Shown: positions 1 to 7,659, counted from the stretch's first letter. The stretch is DNA of 13,445 bases from JAQVEM01 sp964595565 (GCA_964595565.1 CAZQQX010000036.1:1-13445), one strand, 5' to 3'. The notes: generated by a model not told the origin, from the sequence alone. Program-made: numbers and translations.

Positions 1-2
1 AT

Positions 3-137
3 GAATCTTTAGAATTCAGGAAATCTCATGACAACCCTGAAATAAAAAGAATTTATAAAGATTTTCTTAAGGAACCCTTAAGTCACAAATCTCATGAGTT
101 GCTCCATACAGTTTATACAAAAAGGAAAAAATATTAA
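3..137 (+). CDS. [FeFe] hydrogenase, C-terminal end (partial, 5' end outside window)
   Basis: This is the last 44 codons of a gene that enters from the left edge, open from position 3 to a TAA at 135-137. The peptide contains R-K-S-H-D-N-P-E-I-K, then DFLKEPLSHKSHELLH and ends TKRKKY. This matches the C-terminal (small-subunit-like) region of iron-only hydrogenases, where an 'NP.iK..Y..FL..P.s.k.HeLLHt.Y' pattern closes the protein, for example in NADH-linked HydA/HndD-type enzymes. Such enzymes reversibly reduce protons to H2 at the H-cluster in anaerobes. The catalytic cysteine motifs lie outside the window, so subtype and activity cannot be judged. The other two forward frames have stops within the first 31 bases. 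Family assignment rests only on this short tail but the pattern is distinctive. Confidence 0.8.
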   Translation, partial: ESLEFRKSHDNPEIKRIYKDFLKEPLSHKSHELLHTVYTKRKKY

Positions 138-142
138 AAATG

Positions 143-161
143 CCTGTCTAGCCCTGACAGG
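143..161 (+). terminator. Small hairpin after the hydrogenase gene, possible weak terminator
   Basis: CCTGTC at 143-148 and GACAGG at 156-161 form a perfect 6-bp stem with a 7-nt loop, starting 6 nt after the hydrogenase stop codon. The position suits transcription termination. The following bases (AATTATTCT) are not a proper T run, so it may instead be a processing or stability element, or chance. Confidence 0.3.
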
Positions 162-238
162 AATTATTCTGTATAAAGGGGATCTTAAAATCCACCTATT
201 TTTCTACTTTATTATTTAATTTTTAAAATAAGGAGACA

Positions 239-263
239 CTGCCAGAGGCAGAACAAATTTTTT
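239..263 (+). terminator. GC-rich hairpin plus T run upstream of the importer operon
   Basis: CTGCC (239-243) and GGCAG (247-251) form a 5-bp GC-rich stem with a 3-nt AGA loop, followed by AACAAA and six T (258-263). It lies in the 160-nt gap between the hydrogenase and the importer. It could be the real terminator of the hydrogenase operon or an attenuator in the importer leader. The stem is short and the T run is displaced by about 6 nt. The rest of 138-297 is AT-rich and I recognise no riboswitch or convincing sigma-70 promoter in it. Confidence 0.3.
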
Positions 264-282
264 CCACTATAAGAACTATTTA

Positions 283-290
283 GAGGAGGG
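283..290 (+). promoter_or_regulatory. Strong ribosome binding site fixing an ATA start
   Basis: GAGGAGGG at 283-290 is a near-ideal Shine-Dalgarno sequence. Seven bases separate it from the ATA codon at 298, which is the usual spacing. No ATG, GTG or TTG follows in the reading frame until the ATG at 475, about 185 nt away. This site therefore decides the start of the substrate-binding lipoprotein. Confidence 0.75.
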
Positions 291-297
291 CAAAAAA

Positions 298-1326
298 ATA
301 AAAAAAAATATTATAATCCTTTTATTAATATCAATAATATTTACTTCCAGCTTTATTTTCTCTGGCTGTAAAACAACTCAAAAATCAGATAGCGGAACAA
401 ACTCCGGTACAGAAGAAGTCAAAAATGAAAGTAAGATCAATATAGGTGTTCTAAGAGGTCCCAGCGCAATCGGTATGATAAAATTAATTGATGAAGCTGC
501 AGCCAATAATGAAAACAGTAATTTTACTTATGAAATAATTGGATCTCCTGATATTATGATATCAAGAATTATGTCAAACGAAATTGCTATAGCGGTACTT
601 CCGACAAATGTCGCTGCAAAATTATACAACAAAGGAGTTGATATAAAACTGGTGGCTGTTGTTGGAGGCGGTGTTCTTTACCTTGTTTCAGATAAAAACC
701 AGAACATCAAAAAGGGCAAGTGGGAAGACTTAAAAGGGAAAAAGATAAATATTATCGCTAAAGGCTCTACCCCGGATGTAATTTTCAGATATCTCGCAGA
801 TAAAAATGGAATTGATACCGAAAGAGATCTGGTATGTGACTACTCATTTGATCAGGTAGAACTAAGTCAGCTGCTTATTGCAGGCAAGCAGGACATAGGA
901 ATACTTCCCGAACCTTTTGTAACAGGCAGCATTAAAGCAAATAATAACCTTGAAATCGTTATGGATATCCAGGAAGAATGGGGAAAAATAAACTCATCAA
1001 ATATTCTGCCCCAGACATGCCTGATTGTTTCTTCATATATAATAGATCATAACAAAAATATTTTAGAAATATTTTTAAAGGACTATAAAGATTCTATCAA
1101 CTGGGCAAATAATAATCCCGGGGATGCAGGCAGTAAAGCCGAAAAACTTGAAATAGGTATAAAAGAAGAAATTGCAGAAACAGCTATACCGGGATGCAAC
1201 CTTATGTACGAAGACAGAAAGAGCGCAAAAGAAATCTTAGATGAATATATGAAGGTATTATATCAATTTTCGCCCGAAGATATAGGCGGGAAAATACCCG
1301 AAAGTCAATTCTATTATGATGGATAA
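298..1326 (+). CDS. NitT/TauT-family ABC transporter substrate-binding lipoprotein (probable ATA start)
   Basis: This is the extracytoplasmic binding subunit of an ABC importer of the nitrate/sulfonate/taurine (SsuA/TauA/NMT1-like) type, 342 residues. Read from the ATA at 298 it begins with two lysines and an Ile/Leu-rich stretch to residue 21, then F-S-G-C with Cys24 (367-369) as the lipid-attachment residue: a complete lipoprotein signal peptide. A Ser/Thr/Glu linker follows. The core then shows features typical of this family: 'GVLRGPSAIGMIKL', 'IAVLPTNVAAKLYNKG', 'LYLVSD', 'W.DLKGKKI', 'GSTPDVIFRYLADKNGID' and 'DIGILPEPFV'. Starting at the first ATG (475) would lose the signal peptide and first strand, so that start is rejected. 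The 3' end overlaps the permease start by 11 nt. The substrate cannot be deduced; organic anions, sulfonates, pyrimidine-like compounds and others are all known in the family. The ATA could also be a mutated or misread ATG. Confidence 0.85.
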   Translation: MKKNIIILLLISIIFTSSFIFSGCKTTQKSDSGTNSGTEEVKNESKINIGVLRGPSAIGMIKLIDEAAANNENSNFTYEIIGSPDIMISRIMSNEIAIAVLPTNVAAKLYNKGVDIKLVAVVGGGVLYLVSDKNQNIKKGKWEDLKGKKINIIAKGSTPDVIFRYLADKNGIDTERDLVCDYSFDQVELSQLLIAGKQDIGILPEPFVTGSIKANNNLEIVMDIQEEWGKINSSNILPQTCLIVSSYIIDHNKNILEIFLKDYKDSINWANNNPGDAGSKAEKLEIGIKEEIAETAIPGCNLMYEDRKSAKEILDEYMKVLYQFSPEDIGGKIPESQFYYDG

Positions 1327-2077
1327 AATAAATAAAAAAAAAGATTATCTTATCTTATTGGCTGCGATCTCTATTCTCCTCATAATATGGAAAATAGTCT
1401 CTCTAATGATAGATTCAGAGATTATTTTACCTTCTCCAGAAAGTACCTTCATCGGTATAATAGAGATTGCCAGGCAGGATGATTTTTTAAGTGCTGTATT
1501 TCATTCAATAACCAGAGGACTCATAGGATTCGTTATTTCATTCCTATCAGGAATTGTTTTAGGGATAGTGTCAGGATTTAGCAACATACTTTACAAATTG
1601 ATGGAACCAGTTCTGGTAATTATTAAGTCCATTCCTTTAATATCAATAATATTGATTTCATTGATATGGTTTAATTCTGAAAATGTCCCTATATTTGCAA
1701 GTTTCTTAGTGTCATTTCCCATCGTTTATACAAATATTACCGAAGGAGTAAAAAATATTGATAAAAAAATTCTGGAAATGGCAAAGTCATATAAAATAAC
1801 AAAAACAAGGGTTTTAATAGAAATATATATTCCTGCAATACTGCCTTTCATAATCGCATCAGCAGTTTCCTCAGTCGGTATCGGATGGAAAGCTGTAATC
1901 GCAGCTGAAGTTTTAAGTAATCCTTTAAAAGCAATCGGTACGGACATGCAATTATCAAAAATATACCTGGAAACCGATAAAGTACTCGCATGGACTATAG
2001 TCGCCATACTGATAAGTTATCTTTCTGAATTATTGATAAAAATTATTGGCAAAAAAATAGTAAAGTGGAAATATTAA
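1316..2077 (+). CDS. NitT/TauT-family ABC transporter permease
   Basis: Inner-membrane channel subunit of the importer, 253 residues, close to the usual SsuC/TauC length. About six hydrophobic segments are visible, near residues 11-31, 68-89, 97-120, 124-140, 174-200 and 224-245. The cytoplasmic EAA-like loop that docks on the ATPase is at about 154-173 (EMAKSYKITKTRVLIEIYIP). It is followed by 'GIGWKAVIAAEVLSNP..AIG', characteristic of this permease family. The start overlaps the end of the binding-protein gene by 11 nt (ATG at 1316, a second ATG at 1319). No strong ribosome binding site is seen, so translation is probably coupled. Codon use is extremely AT-rich, like its operon neighbours and unlike the surface genes to the right. 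Confidence 0.9.
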   Translation: MMDKINKKKDYLILLAAISILLIIWKIVSLMIDSEIILPSPESTFIGIIEIARQDDFLSAVFHSITRGLIGFVISFLSGIVLGIVSGFSNILYKLMEPVLVIIKSIPLISIILISLIWFNSENVPIFASFLVSFPIVYTNITEGVKNIDKKILEMAKSYKITKTRVLIEIYIPAILPFIIASAVSSVGIGWKAVIAAEVLSNPLKAIGTDMQLSKIYLETDKVLAWTIVAILISYLSELLIKIIGKKIVKWKY

Positions 2078-2078
2078 A

Positions 2079-2789
2079 TTGTATATTGAAATAAAAAATC
2101 TAAGTAAAAATTTTAAAAACCTGACAGTCTTTAAAGATTTTGCCATCAGGGTACCTGAAAATAAAATAACCGTGATCATCGGAGAATCAGGATGCGGTAA
2201 AACCACATTATTGAACCTTCTAAGTGGCATATATCCTGCCGATAATGGCATATTCAAAAATTTAAAGCACAGATCAATATCATATATTTTCCAGGAGCCC
2301 AGATTGCTTGAATGGAAAACTGTTAAAGGTAATATTGAATTTGTTTTAACAGATATTTATTCAAAAAACAAAAGAAGAAAAATTACTGAAAAATTTATTA
2401 CATTAGTCGGTCTTGAAAGATTTTCAGACTATTACCCTCTTCAGTTAAGTGGTGGTATGTCGCAAAGAGTCGCAGTCGCAAGAGCATTTGCATTTCCATC
2501 AGATATTCTCTTAATGGACGAACCGTTCAAACAATTAGATTTTAAATTAAAAAAAGATATTCTTGCCTCATTTCTCAATCTATGGCAGACAGATAAAAGA
2601 ACTGTAATATTTGTAACCCATGATATTGAAGAAGCCGTTATGCTTGGTAATGACATTTTTGTTTTAAAAGGTCTTCCAGCAAAGATTGTAAATAATTTTA
2701 AGATTGGAAAAAACCAATTTGACAGAAACCTGAGTAATGGTAATTTAATCGGTATTAAAAATGATATTATAAAAATTATGAACTCATGA
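2079..2789 (+). CDS. NitT/TauT-family ABC transporter ATP-binding protein
   Basis: Cytoplasmic ATPase that powers the importer, 236 residues, slightly shorter than typical SsuB/TauB proteins. All nucleotide-binding motifs are present: Walker A GESGCGKTT (residues 35-43), Q-loop Gln72 (FQEPRLLEW), signature LSGGMSQR (123-130), Walker B DILLMDE (142-148, catalytic Glu148), D-loop near 150-154 and H-loop His181 (VTHD). The start is a TTG at 2079, one base after the permease stop, with only a weak GTGG-type ribosome binding site, which suggests translational coupling. It completes the three-gene operon. A 49-nt AT-rich gap without a clear terminator separates it from the convergent wzt gene. Confidence 0.92.
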   Translation: MYIEIKNLSKNFKNLTVFKDFAIRVPENKITVIIGESGCGKTTLLNLLSGIYPADNGIFKNLKHRSISYIFQEPRLLEWKTVKGNIEFVLTDIYSKNKRRKITEKFITLVGLERFSDYYPLQLSGGMSQRVAVARAFAFPSDILLMDEPFKQLDFKLKKDILASFLNLWQTDKRTVIFVTHDIEEAVMLGNDIFVLKGLPAKIVNNFKIGKNQFDRNLSNGNLIGIKNDIIKIMNS

Positions 2790-2838
2790 TTTTTACTTAA
2801 TAATTTACTTTGCTATGTTACTTTTTAACTAAAAAAAA

Positions 2839-4191
2839 TTATCTTTCTATGCTTATCTCCGGGTCAAGGTCCGCCAGGCCTTCAGCAATATTTCTGTGAA
2901 TTACATTTATGGTAAACATGTCATTTACCCAGTCGCAATAGGTTTTATTGTCATTGTAGCCAACAGCGGGAGATACTGAATATTCTCCGCCTACCAGATT
3001 TATCTTAAAGGAAAAAATAACTGCTGTCTCATCACCTTTATTAAAGGTCCCGGTTCCAATTTTTTTTAGTCTGGTATTTGTACCATAGATAATATTACCC
3101 CGGTAATCTGTTATCCTGATGCCAAATACCGGCTCTTCAACTTTATTTTTAAAGAGAACATTATAGGTAAGTTTTACTTCATCCCCATATCTGCAGTAAT
3201 CTATTTTCCTGCCGCTTTTCTCAAATAGACCCATGCTTACAATTTCTGCATCTCCGGAGCCAAAGCGGCTTATTGTCTCACCATCAATACTCAAATTTGA
3301 TAATCTTGATATTTCTTCACCGTCAACAACTTTCCTGTTACTATCAATTACCGTCTTAAAAATCTTTTTCCTCTCGGCTCTCTGCTGCTGGATAATTCTT
3401 TTTTTCTCCAGTTCTTCAACGTAAGCCCTGTATTTTGAAACCATATCCAGGGGTTTCCCCATATCTATTATCTCTCCATCTTTTAAGAATATAACTTTGC
3501 TGCACAGGTCCGAAATAGTATCAAGGTCATGGGAGACTATTATAATTGTCTTGCCATTCTTCATAAAATCATATATCACTTTATAGCATTTTGACTGAAA
3601 AGACTGGTCACCCACAGCCAGAACCTCATCTATAAGTAGAATATCGGGATTAACATTTACCGCAACTGAAAACCCGAGCCTCATATACATACCTGAGGAG
3701 TAATTTTTGACCGGCGTATCTATGAAACGTTCAAGCTCAGAAAACTCTATAATGTCGTCTAACTTTCTATCCACATCCTTTTTTCTCATTCCCAGTATAG
3801 CCGCATTAATATAAATATTTTCCCTTCCGGTAAGGTCAGGATGAAACCCTGCACCAAGCTCCAGAAGCGCGGAAAGCGGCCCGTTTATAATTATTTTTCC
3901 CGAAGTGGGACGGATAATTCTTGCCATAAGCTTAAGAAGAGTGCTTTTTCCCGAACCATTGGGGCCAATAATACCACAGGTCTCCCCGTGTTTTACCGAA
4001 AATGAGATATCCCTGAGCGCGGAAAATTCTTCATATGTGGTACGCCTCAGTGTAAGGATAGTCTGTTTCAGGCTGGGAACTTTTTCATGGTAAATCCTGT
4101 ACCTTTTTGATACAGACTTAACTTCTACCGCTGTATCATTATCGGAGCCCTTCATTCTTTTTTCTCTGTAACTTAAATTCTTTTCTTTCAT
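2839..4191 (-). CDS. wzt: Polysaccharide ABC exporter ATPase, Wzt-like, with C-terminal glycan-recognition domain
   Basis: Cytoplasmic ATPase of an ABC-2 exporter that moves undecaprenyl-linked polysaccharide across the membrane, 450 residues. The nucleotide-binding domain spans about 22-255: Walker A GPNGSGKST (76-84), 'ELGAGFHPDLTGREN' typical of Wzt/TagH-type exporters, signature YSSGM (164-168), Walker B with Glu189 (DILLIDE) and H-loop His221. A charged Lys/Glu/Arg/Gln-rich helical stretch (about 255-280) leads to a beta-rich C-terminal domain of the Wzt_C type (about 305-440). In E. coli O9a/O8 Wzt this domain binds the terminally modified end of the glycan. The ATG at 4191 is preceded by AGGTGA with good spacing. 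An internal ATG 12 codons in has a poorer site. It lies 24 nt after wzm. The symbol denotes the family; the exported glycan is unknown. Confidence 0.88.
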   Translation of the reverse strand: MKEKNLSYREKRMKGSDNDTAVEVKSVSKRYRIYHEKVPSLKQTILTLRRTTYEEFSALRDISFSVKHGETCGIIGPNGSGKSTLLKLMARIIRPTSGKIIINGPLSALLELGAGFHPDLTGRENIYINAAILGMRKKDVDRKLDDIIEFSELERFIDTPVKNYSSGMYMRLGFSVAVNVNPDILLIDEVLAVGDQSFQSKCYKVIYDFMKNGKTIIIVSHDLDTISDLCSKVIFLKDGEIIDMGKPLDMVSKYRAYVEELEKKRIIQQQRAERKKIFKTVIDSNRKVVDGEEISRLSNLSIDGETISRFGSGDAEIVSMGLFEKSGRKIDYCRYGDEVKLTYNVLFKNKVEEPVFGIRITDYRGNIIYGTNTRLKKIGTGTFNKGDETAVIFSFKINLVGGEYSVSPAVGYNDNKTYCDWVNDMFTINVIHRNIAEGLADLDPEISIER

Positions 4192-4215
4192 AGGTAATCA
4201 CCTGTTAAAACCCGC

Positions 4216-5010
4216 TTAAATCTCCTCTGCAAATCTGTACTCCAGTTTTTTAAACACAAAATAACCCACAAAAAATATTATAAAAGTAATACCAAGAGTA
4301 ATTAAAGTCTCCACCAGCGAAGGGAACCCCGCACCCTCGGGATATTTAACATAATAGAAAATATTACGATAGTAAGCAGAATACACTGTCATCGGATTTA
4401 GCTTTATAAAAAACTGGTACTCCGGGGGAACCATACTTAAAGGATATATTATGGGAGTTCCAAAAAACCATACCATCATAACAATGGTTATCAGGTGCTG
4501 CAGGTCCCTGAAGAAAACATTTAAAGCCGATACCAGTAGAGTCATGCCCACCACCAGGAAAAACTGAAAGAATATTACCACGGGAAGGAGGTACAGGTAA
4601 ATATAAAATTTATAGCCCATAATTCCAATCACTATAAAAAGGGCCGCTATCTCAAAAAAGAAATTAATAAGATTTGCCAGTACAATAGAGAGAGGCAGAA
4701 TTTCCCTCGGAAAATATATTTTATTTACCAGGTTGCTGTTACCAATAATACTTCCGGCGCCGTAGTTAACCGAATTTGAAAGGAAATTAAAAGGTAGAAG
4801 GGCGCAGATTAGAAAAATAGCAAACTGCTCAATCCCCGCCCTGAGGACAATGGAAAATACAAAAGAATAAACCAGCATGGTTAAGATGGGGTTAAGAAGC
4901 GACCAGAAAAACCCCAGCGCCGAACCCCGGTATTTAACCTTGAGCTCCTTTTTTGTAAGGCTGAAAAGAAGCTCCCTGTAAGAAAAAAGTGTTTTAATTC
5001 CTGAAAACAT
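4216..5010 (-). CDS. wzm: Polysaccharide ABC exporter permease, Wzm-like (ABC-2 type)
   Basis: Membrane subunit of the polysaccharide exporter, 264 residues, the normal length for Wzm/KpsM/TagG proteins. The N-terminal amphipathic stretch followed by 'KELKVKYRGSALGFFWSLLNP' is a hallmark of this family. Six hydrophobic segments follow, along with 'NVFFRDLQHL' and 'PIIYPLSMVP' family motifs. It should dimerise and pair with two copies of the Wzt ATPase encoded 24 nt downstream. The start ATG at 5010 has AACAGGTA directly upstream, a rather close ribosome binding site. The same AACAGGT sequence precedes the wzt start. It could in principle export teichoic acid (TagG-like), but the Wzt-type C-terminal domain of its partner favours an O-antigen-like glycan. 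Confidence 0.88.
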   Translation of the reverse strand: MFSGIKTLFSYRELLFSLTKKELKVKYRGSALGFFWSLLNPILTMLVYSFVFSIVLRAGIEQFAIFLICALLPFNFLSNSVNYGAGSIIGNSNLVNKIYFPREILPLSIVLANLINFFFEIAALFIVIGIMGYKFYIYLYLLPVVIFFQFFLVVGMTLLVSALNVFFRDLQHLITIVMMVWFFGTPIIYPLSMVPPEYQFFIKLNPMTVYSAYYRNIFYYVKYPEGAGFPSLVETLITLGITFIIFFVGYFVFKKLEYRFAEEI

Positions 5011-5241
5011 TACCTGTTATAACCCGTTTATCTGTATCGTATTTTTTTAATAATATCGTATTATCCCATATTTTATAATATTTTATCCCGGTTAATCTTA
5101 TTTCTTAAATTACACCGGTTAAAAGCTTCTATTGAAATTTAGCGATTATTATAACATTAATAAACCAAAAAAAATAAAGGCTTTCACTTATATATTTAAA
5201 ACTATCCCGGGATAAAAAACCTTATTTTTGGTAAAAGCATA
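5011..5241 (-). promoter_or_regulatory. AT-rich intergenic region upstream of wzm, with paired direct repeats
   Basis: This 231-nt gap separates the ligase-like gene from wzm. No open reading frame of note is present. On the minus strand a TATAAT hexamer occurs near 5149-5156 but without a convincing -35 box. Two pairs of 8-nt direct repeats are visible: ATCGTATT at 5036-5043 and 5055-5062 (19 nt apart), and CCGGTTAA at 5088-5095 and 5115-5122 (27 nt apart). They lie between the putative terminator and the wzm start, where an operator would be. Their function is a guess. Confidence 0.3.
5165..5231 (-). terminator. Possible terminator of the ligase-like gene
   Basis: Read on the minus strand just after the ligase-like stop codon, CCAAAAATAAGG (5231-5220) can pair imperfectly with the later arm at 5180-5165, which ends in a long T run. 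Between them is a perfect 12-bp palindrome TATCCCGGGATA (5203-5214). Together they give a hairpin-rich segment ending in about eight T. The arms are A/T-rich and unequal in length, so this is a modest candidate. Confidence 0.35.
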
Positions 5242-7464
5242 TCACTTTACAAACCTGAATTCACCGGTCATTACTCCCAGTTCTCTTGTGTCATTGGAAA
5301 GCCCGCGTTCCTCCGGAACCCAGCTTCTACTACATGCTATGGTAAAAGTAAATTTCTCTTCTTTGAAATCTGATAGGTCTATTTCTACATCGTGCCACTG
5401 CCTATCATCAATTTTTACTACTTTTACCATCCTGTTATCTACAAAAAATCTTATAAATAAGGGGAGAAGATGTCCTGCCGGGTCTGAATCTTTTACCGGA
5501 ACAATAAGTTTTTCTCCTTCTTTTTCCATAACCCTGCCCGCATCTATTGATATCCACATTATTTTTCTATCTTCAATAACTTCCTGGTGATAATACCCGT
5601 AATAATTTTCCCAGCCTACTTCCTTTTGTCTTATATTCAGGGAAAGTTCTGAACACGAACTGTAAAAGAAAGTCCCGGAAAAGATTAACATTATAACTAT
5701 AAGGCTTATTTTTTGCTTAATATCAAGATTAATTTTCCTTACAATATTTAAGGAAACATTACCGCTCTGAGGTTTTTGGCTAACAACATAATTTCCCTGA
5801 TTATATAAATCAGACTCTCTTATCTTTATAAATGCAAACGCCAGGCCTATTACGAGCCAGAATGTAAATTGAATTTCATTAAAATTAGTATGCGGACCAA
5901 AAAACAGCAGTATTACCATTGAGATAAAGGAAATAAAAAAACCGGTTAAAAACCAATCTCTCCTATCCTCTTTACCGGCAGGCCTCTGTCTCCGATAATA
6001 ACAGGATACCTTCTTTATTATCAGGAAGAAAATAAACAGTACCATAATGAGTCCAACAATCCCCAGCTCTGATAACATCTGAAGATAATAGTTTCCGGTA
6101 TAATCAACTATCCTTACGGCCGAGTTATTTACCTGGTAATAATTAGGAAGCTCAATCATAAAACCACCCAGGCCTACACCTGAAATTTTATAATCCCTGA
6201 AGATATTTAAAGCCTGAGCCCAGATAAAGTGCCTTTCAGATGAAACTGACTTGAAACCTTCCATAAAGCCAGCCTGCCTGTATACATTGTAACCCATCCA
6301 TATAGTATCCACAGACCTGTCAAACAGTGCAAATCCTGTTTCCGGCGGCCGGTATTTGTCTTTCAACTCTACCTTGCTTATCATAACTGCTGCAAAAAGA
6401 CTGATAAAAACAACTATTATCGTCAGCGTCAGTACAGCCAGGGTTATTGAAGTATTTCTTATCTTCCTTGATTCTCTGCTTTTTAAAATAAGGAATTTAA
6501 CTATCCTCACAATACCAATAATTATAAATGCAATAATTGCCACCATTATTCCTGCCATGGCATTTCTTGAACCTGAAAATAATGTTATTAACAGGAGAGC
6601 ACCAAGCATAAGTATAGATAACAACCTCTGGTACCATTTTTTAAAATAAATAAGCAATATGATATACAGGGGAAAAGCAAGAATTATGTAATTTCCCAGC
6701 GCGTTGGGGTCGGTAAAAGTAGCGTTAATTCTATCCGCTTCCGCCCACTGGGTGAAACTCCCAAAAGTCGGGTTAAAAAAATGCTGGTAAAACCCGACTG
6801 CAAAAAAAACTACGTTAGAAGCAATTATTACCATAACTGCCCTTATAACTTCTTCCAATCTTTCAAAAGTATTAAAAACAATAAATAGTAGGCCAAATCC
6901 TATTACATAATTGAAAAAAAACTTTATGGTCCATAATATTGAACCTGTGGACCCGGTTCCGTCTATATTTACTGCGAGATTATGGTATTGCGTGGACAGA
7001 AATGGCAGGAAATTTGCATAACGGTATATGGTAATTGTACTGGACACAAGGACGATTAATATAAACACAAATACAGCAATGGCAATTTCGCTTTCATAAT
7101 ATACGTTAAATTTTCGTGGGAGCAGAACATTTTCTTCATTTATCCCCCTGTTTACCAGGAAACCCAGAAAAAGAGAAAAGAATAAAAAAAGTATAAAGTT
7201 TATATTCCTTATACCAAGAACAGTGGTGATAAAAGTTAGAAGGGGAATAAAAAAAATAAAAATATACAGACCAACCTTAATCCTGTAGATGGAAATAATA
7301 AACAGGGCGAGCATAAATGTAGTGGCTGCATACATAAGCCCCGGCCTGTCATAGATTACTTCCCTGTGATATAAGAAAAATACAATGAAAAAACTCAAAA
7401 ATACCAGGAACCTGACAATCCTGAAATTGAAACTATATTCAACTAGAAAATTTTCTTTCCGCAT
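5242..7464 (-). CDS. O-antigen ligase/polymerase-like membrane protein with extra C-terminal beta-rich domain
   Basis: A 740-residue polytopic protein of the Wzy_C (O-antigen ligase) family, which polymerises lipid-linked glycans or transfers them to an acceptor on the outer face of the inner membrane. Roughly a dozen hydrophobic segments run from residue 14 to 545. Family marks include 'RINATFTDPNALGNYI' (245-260), 'LFSGSRNAMAG' (295-305) and the large loop with 'GVGLGGFMIELPNYY' (429-443) followed by 'GNYYLQMLSELGIVGL' (457-472). After one more hydrophobic segment (about 586-604), residues 617-740 form a soluble domain not part of the standard family. It has the patterns 'G.Y..E......MWIS..A' and 'SRSWVPEERGLSNDTRELGV', which I recognise from C-terminal extensions of other bacterial glycan proteins. 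The start ATG at 7464 follows a GGCAGG site. Ligase, Wzy polymerase and protein-glycan transferase cannot be separated by sequence. Confidence 0.82.
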   Translation of the reverse strand: MRKENFLVEYSFNFRIVRFLVFLSFFIVFFLYHREVIYDRPGLMYAATTFMLALFIISIYRIKVGLYIFIFFIPLLTFITTVLGIRNINFILFLFFSLFLGFLVNRGINEENVLLPRKFNVYYESEIAIAVFVFILIVLVSSTITIYRYANFLPFLSTQYHNLAVNIDGTGSTGSILWTIKFFFNYVIGFGLLFIVFNTFERLEEVIRAVMVIIASNVVFFAVGFYQHFFNPTFGSFTQWAEADRINATFTDPNALGNYIILAFPLYIILLIYFKKWYQRLLSILMLGALLLITLFSGSRNAMAGIMVAIIAFIIIGIVRIVKFLILKSRESRKIRNTSITLAVLTLTIIVVFISLFAAVMISKVELKDKYRPPETGFALFDRSVDTIWMGYNVYRQAGFMEGFKSVSSERHFIWAQALNIFRDYKISGVGLGGFMIELPNYYQVNNSAVRIVDYTGNYYLQMLSELGIVGLIMVLFIFFLIIKKVSCYYRRQRPAGKEDRRDWFLTGFFISFISMVILLFFGPHTNFNEIQFTFWLVIGLAFAFIKIRESDLYNQGNYVVSQKPQSGNVSLNIVRKINLDIKQKISLIVIMLIFSGTFFYSSCSELSLNIRQKEVGWENYYGYYHQEVIEDRKIMWISIDAGRVMEKEGEKLIVPVKDSDPAGHLLPLFIRFFVDNRMVKVVKIDDRQWHDVEIDLSDFKEEKFTFTIACSRSWVPEERGLSNDTRELGVMTGEFRFVK

Positions 7465-7659
7465 TGCCTGCCTATTTATAAGCTTCTTATAATTATAAAT
7501 AAAGTTATTCCAGCCAAAAATCTAACCGGGGTACTCAACTTAAGATAGATTAAATCAAAAAAAATAGCAATAAACAAAGGACAGGGTTAAAATAAATTCC
7601 TGTAAAATTTTTTTGGAATATCCAGTAGTTTTTTAGCCTTAAAAATAAAGATTTAAATT
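7465..7659 (-). promoter_or_regulatory. Intergenic region with possible promoter of the ligase-like gene
   Basis: A 195-nt non-coding gap. On the minus strand a perfect TATAAT lies at 7497-7492, 28 nt before the ligase-like ATG. The matching -35 position (TTTTTG) is poor, so promoter activity is uncertain. ACAGG (7581-7585) and CCTGT (7599-7603) can form a 5-bp stem downstream of the hydrolase gene. It lacks a good T run on the minus strand. Nothing else is recognisable. Confidence 0.25.

Noticed and set aside
239..283. A 14-codon reading frame starting with CTG after AAGGAG (230-235) and ending in TAG next to the importer ribosome binding site, like a leader peptide
   Set aside because: CTG is a poor start, the spacing to AAGGAG is only 3 nt, and the same bases form a small hairpin that explains them equally well.
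138..297. Possible riboswitch upstream of the importer, since NitT/TauT-type transporters are sometimes riboswitch-controlled
   Set aside because: I could not match the conserved cores of the TPP or guanidine-I classes, and only two short hairpins are present.
2790..2838. Bidirectional terminator between the importer ATPase and wzt
   Set aside because: Only a 4-bp GTTA/TAAC stem and AT-rich bases are seen; too weak to call.
5228..5590. A 120-codon plus-strand reading frame opposite the ligase C-terminal domain
   Set aside because: No ribosome binding site or family likeness, and the opposite strand encodes a coherent domain ending in conserved motifs.
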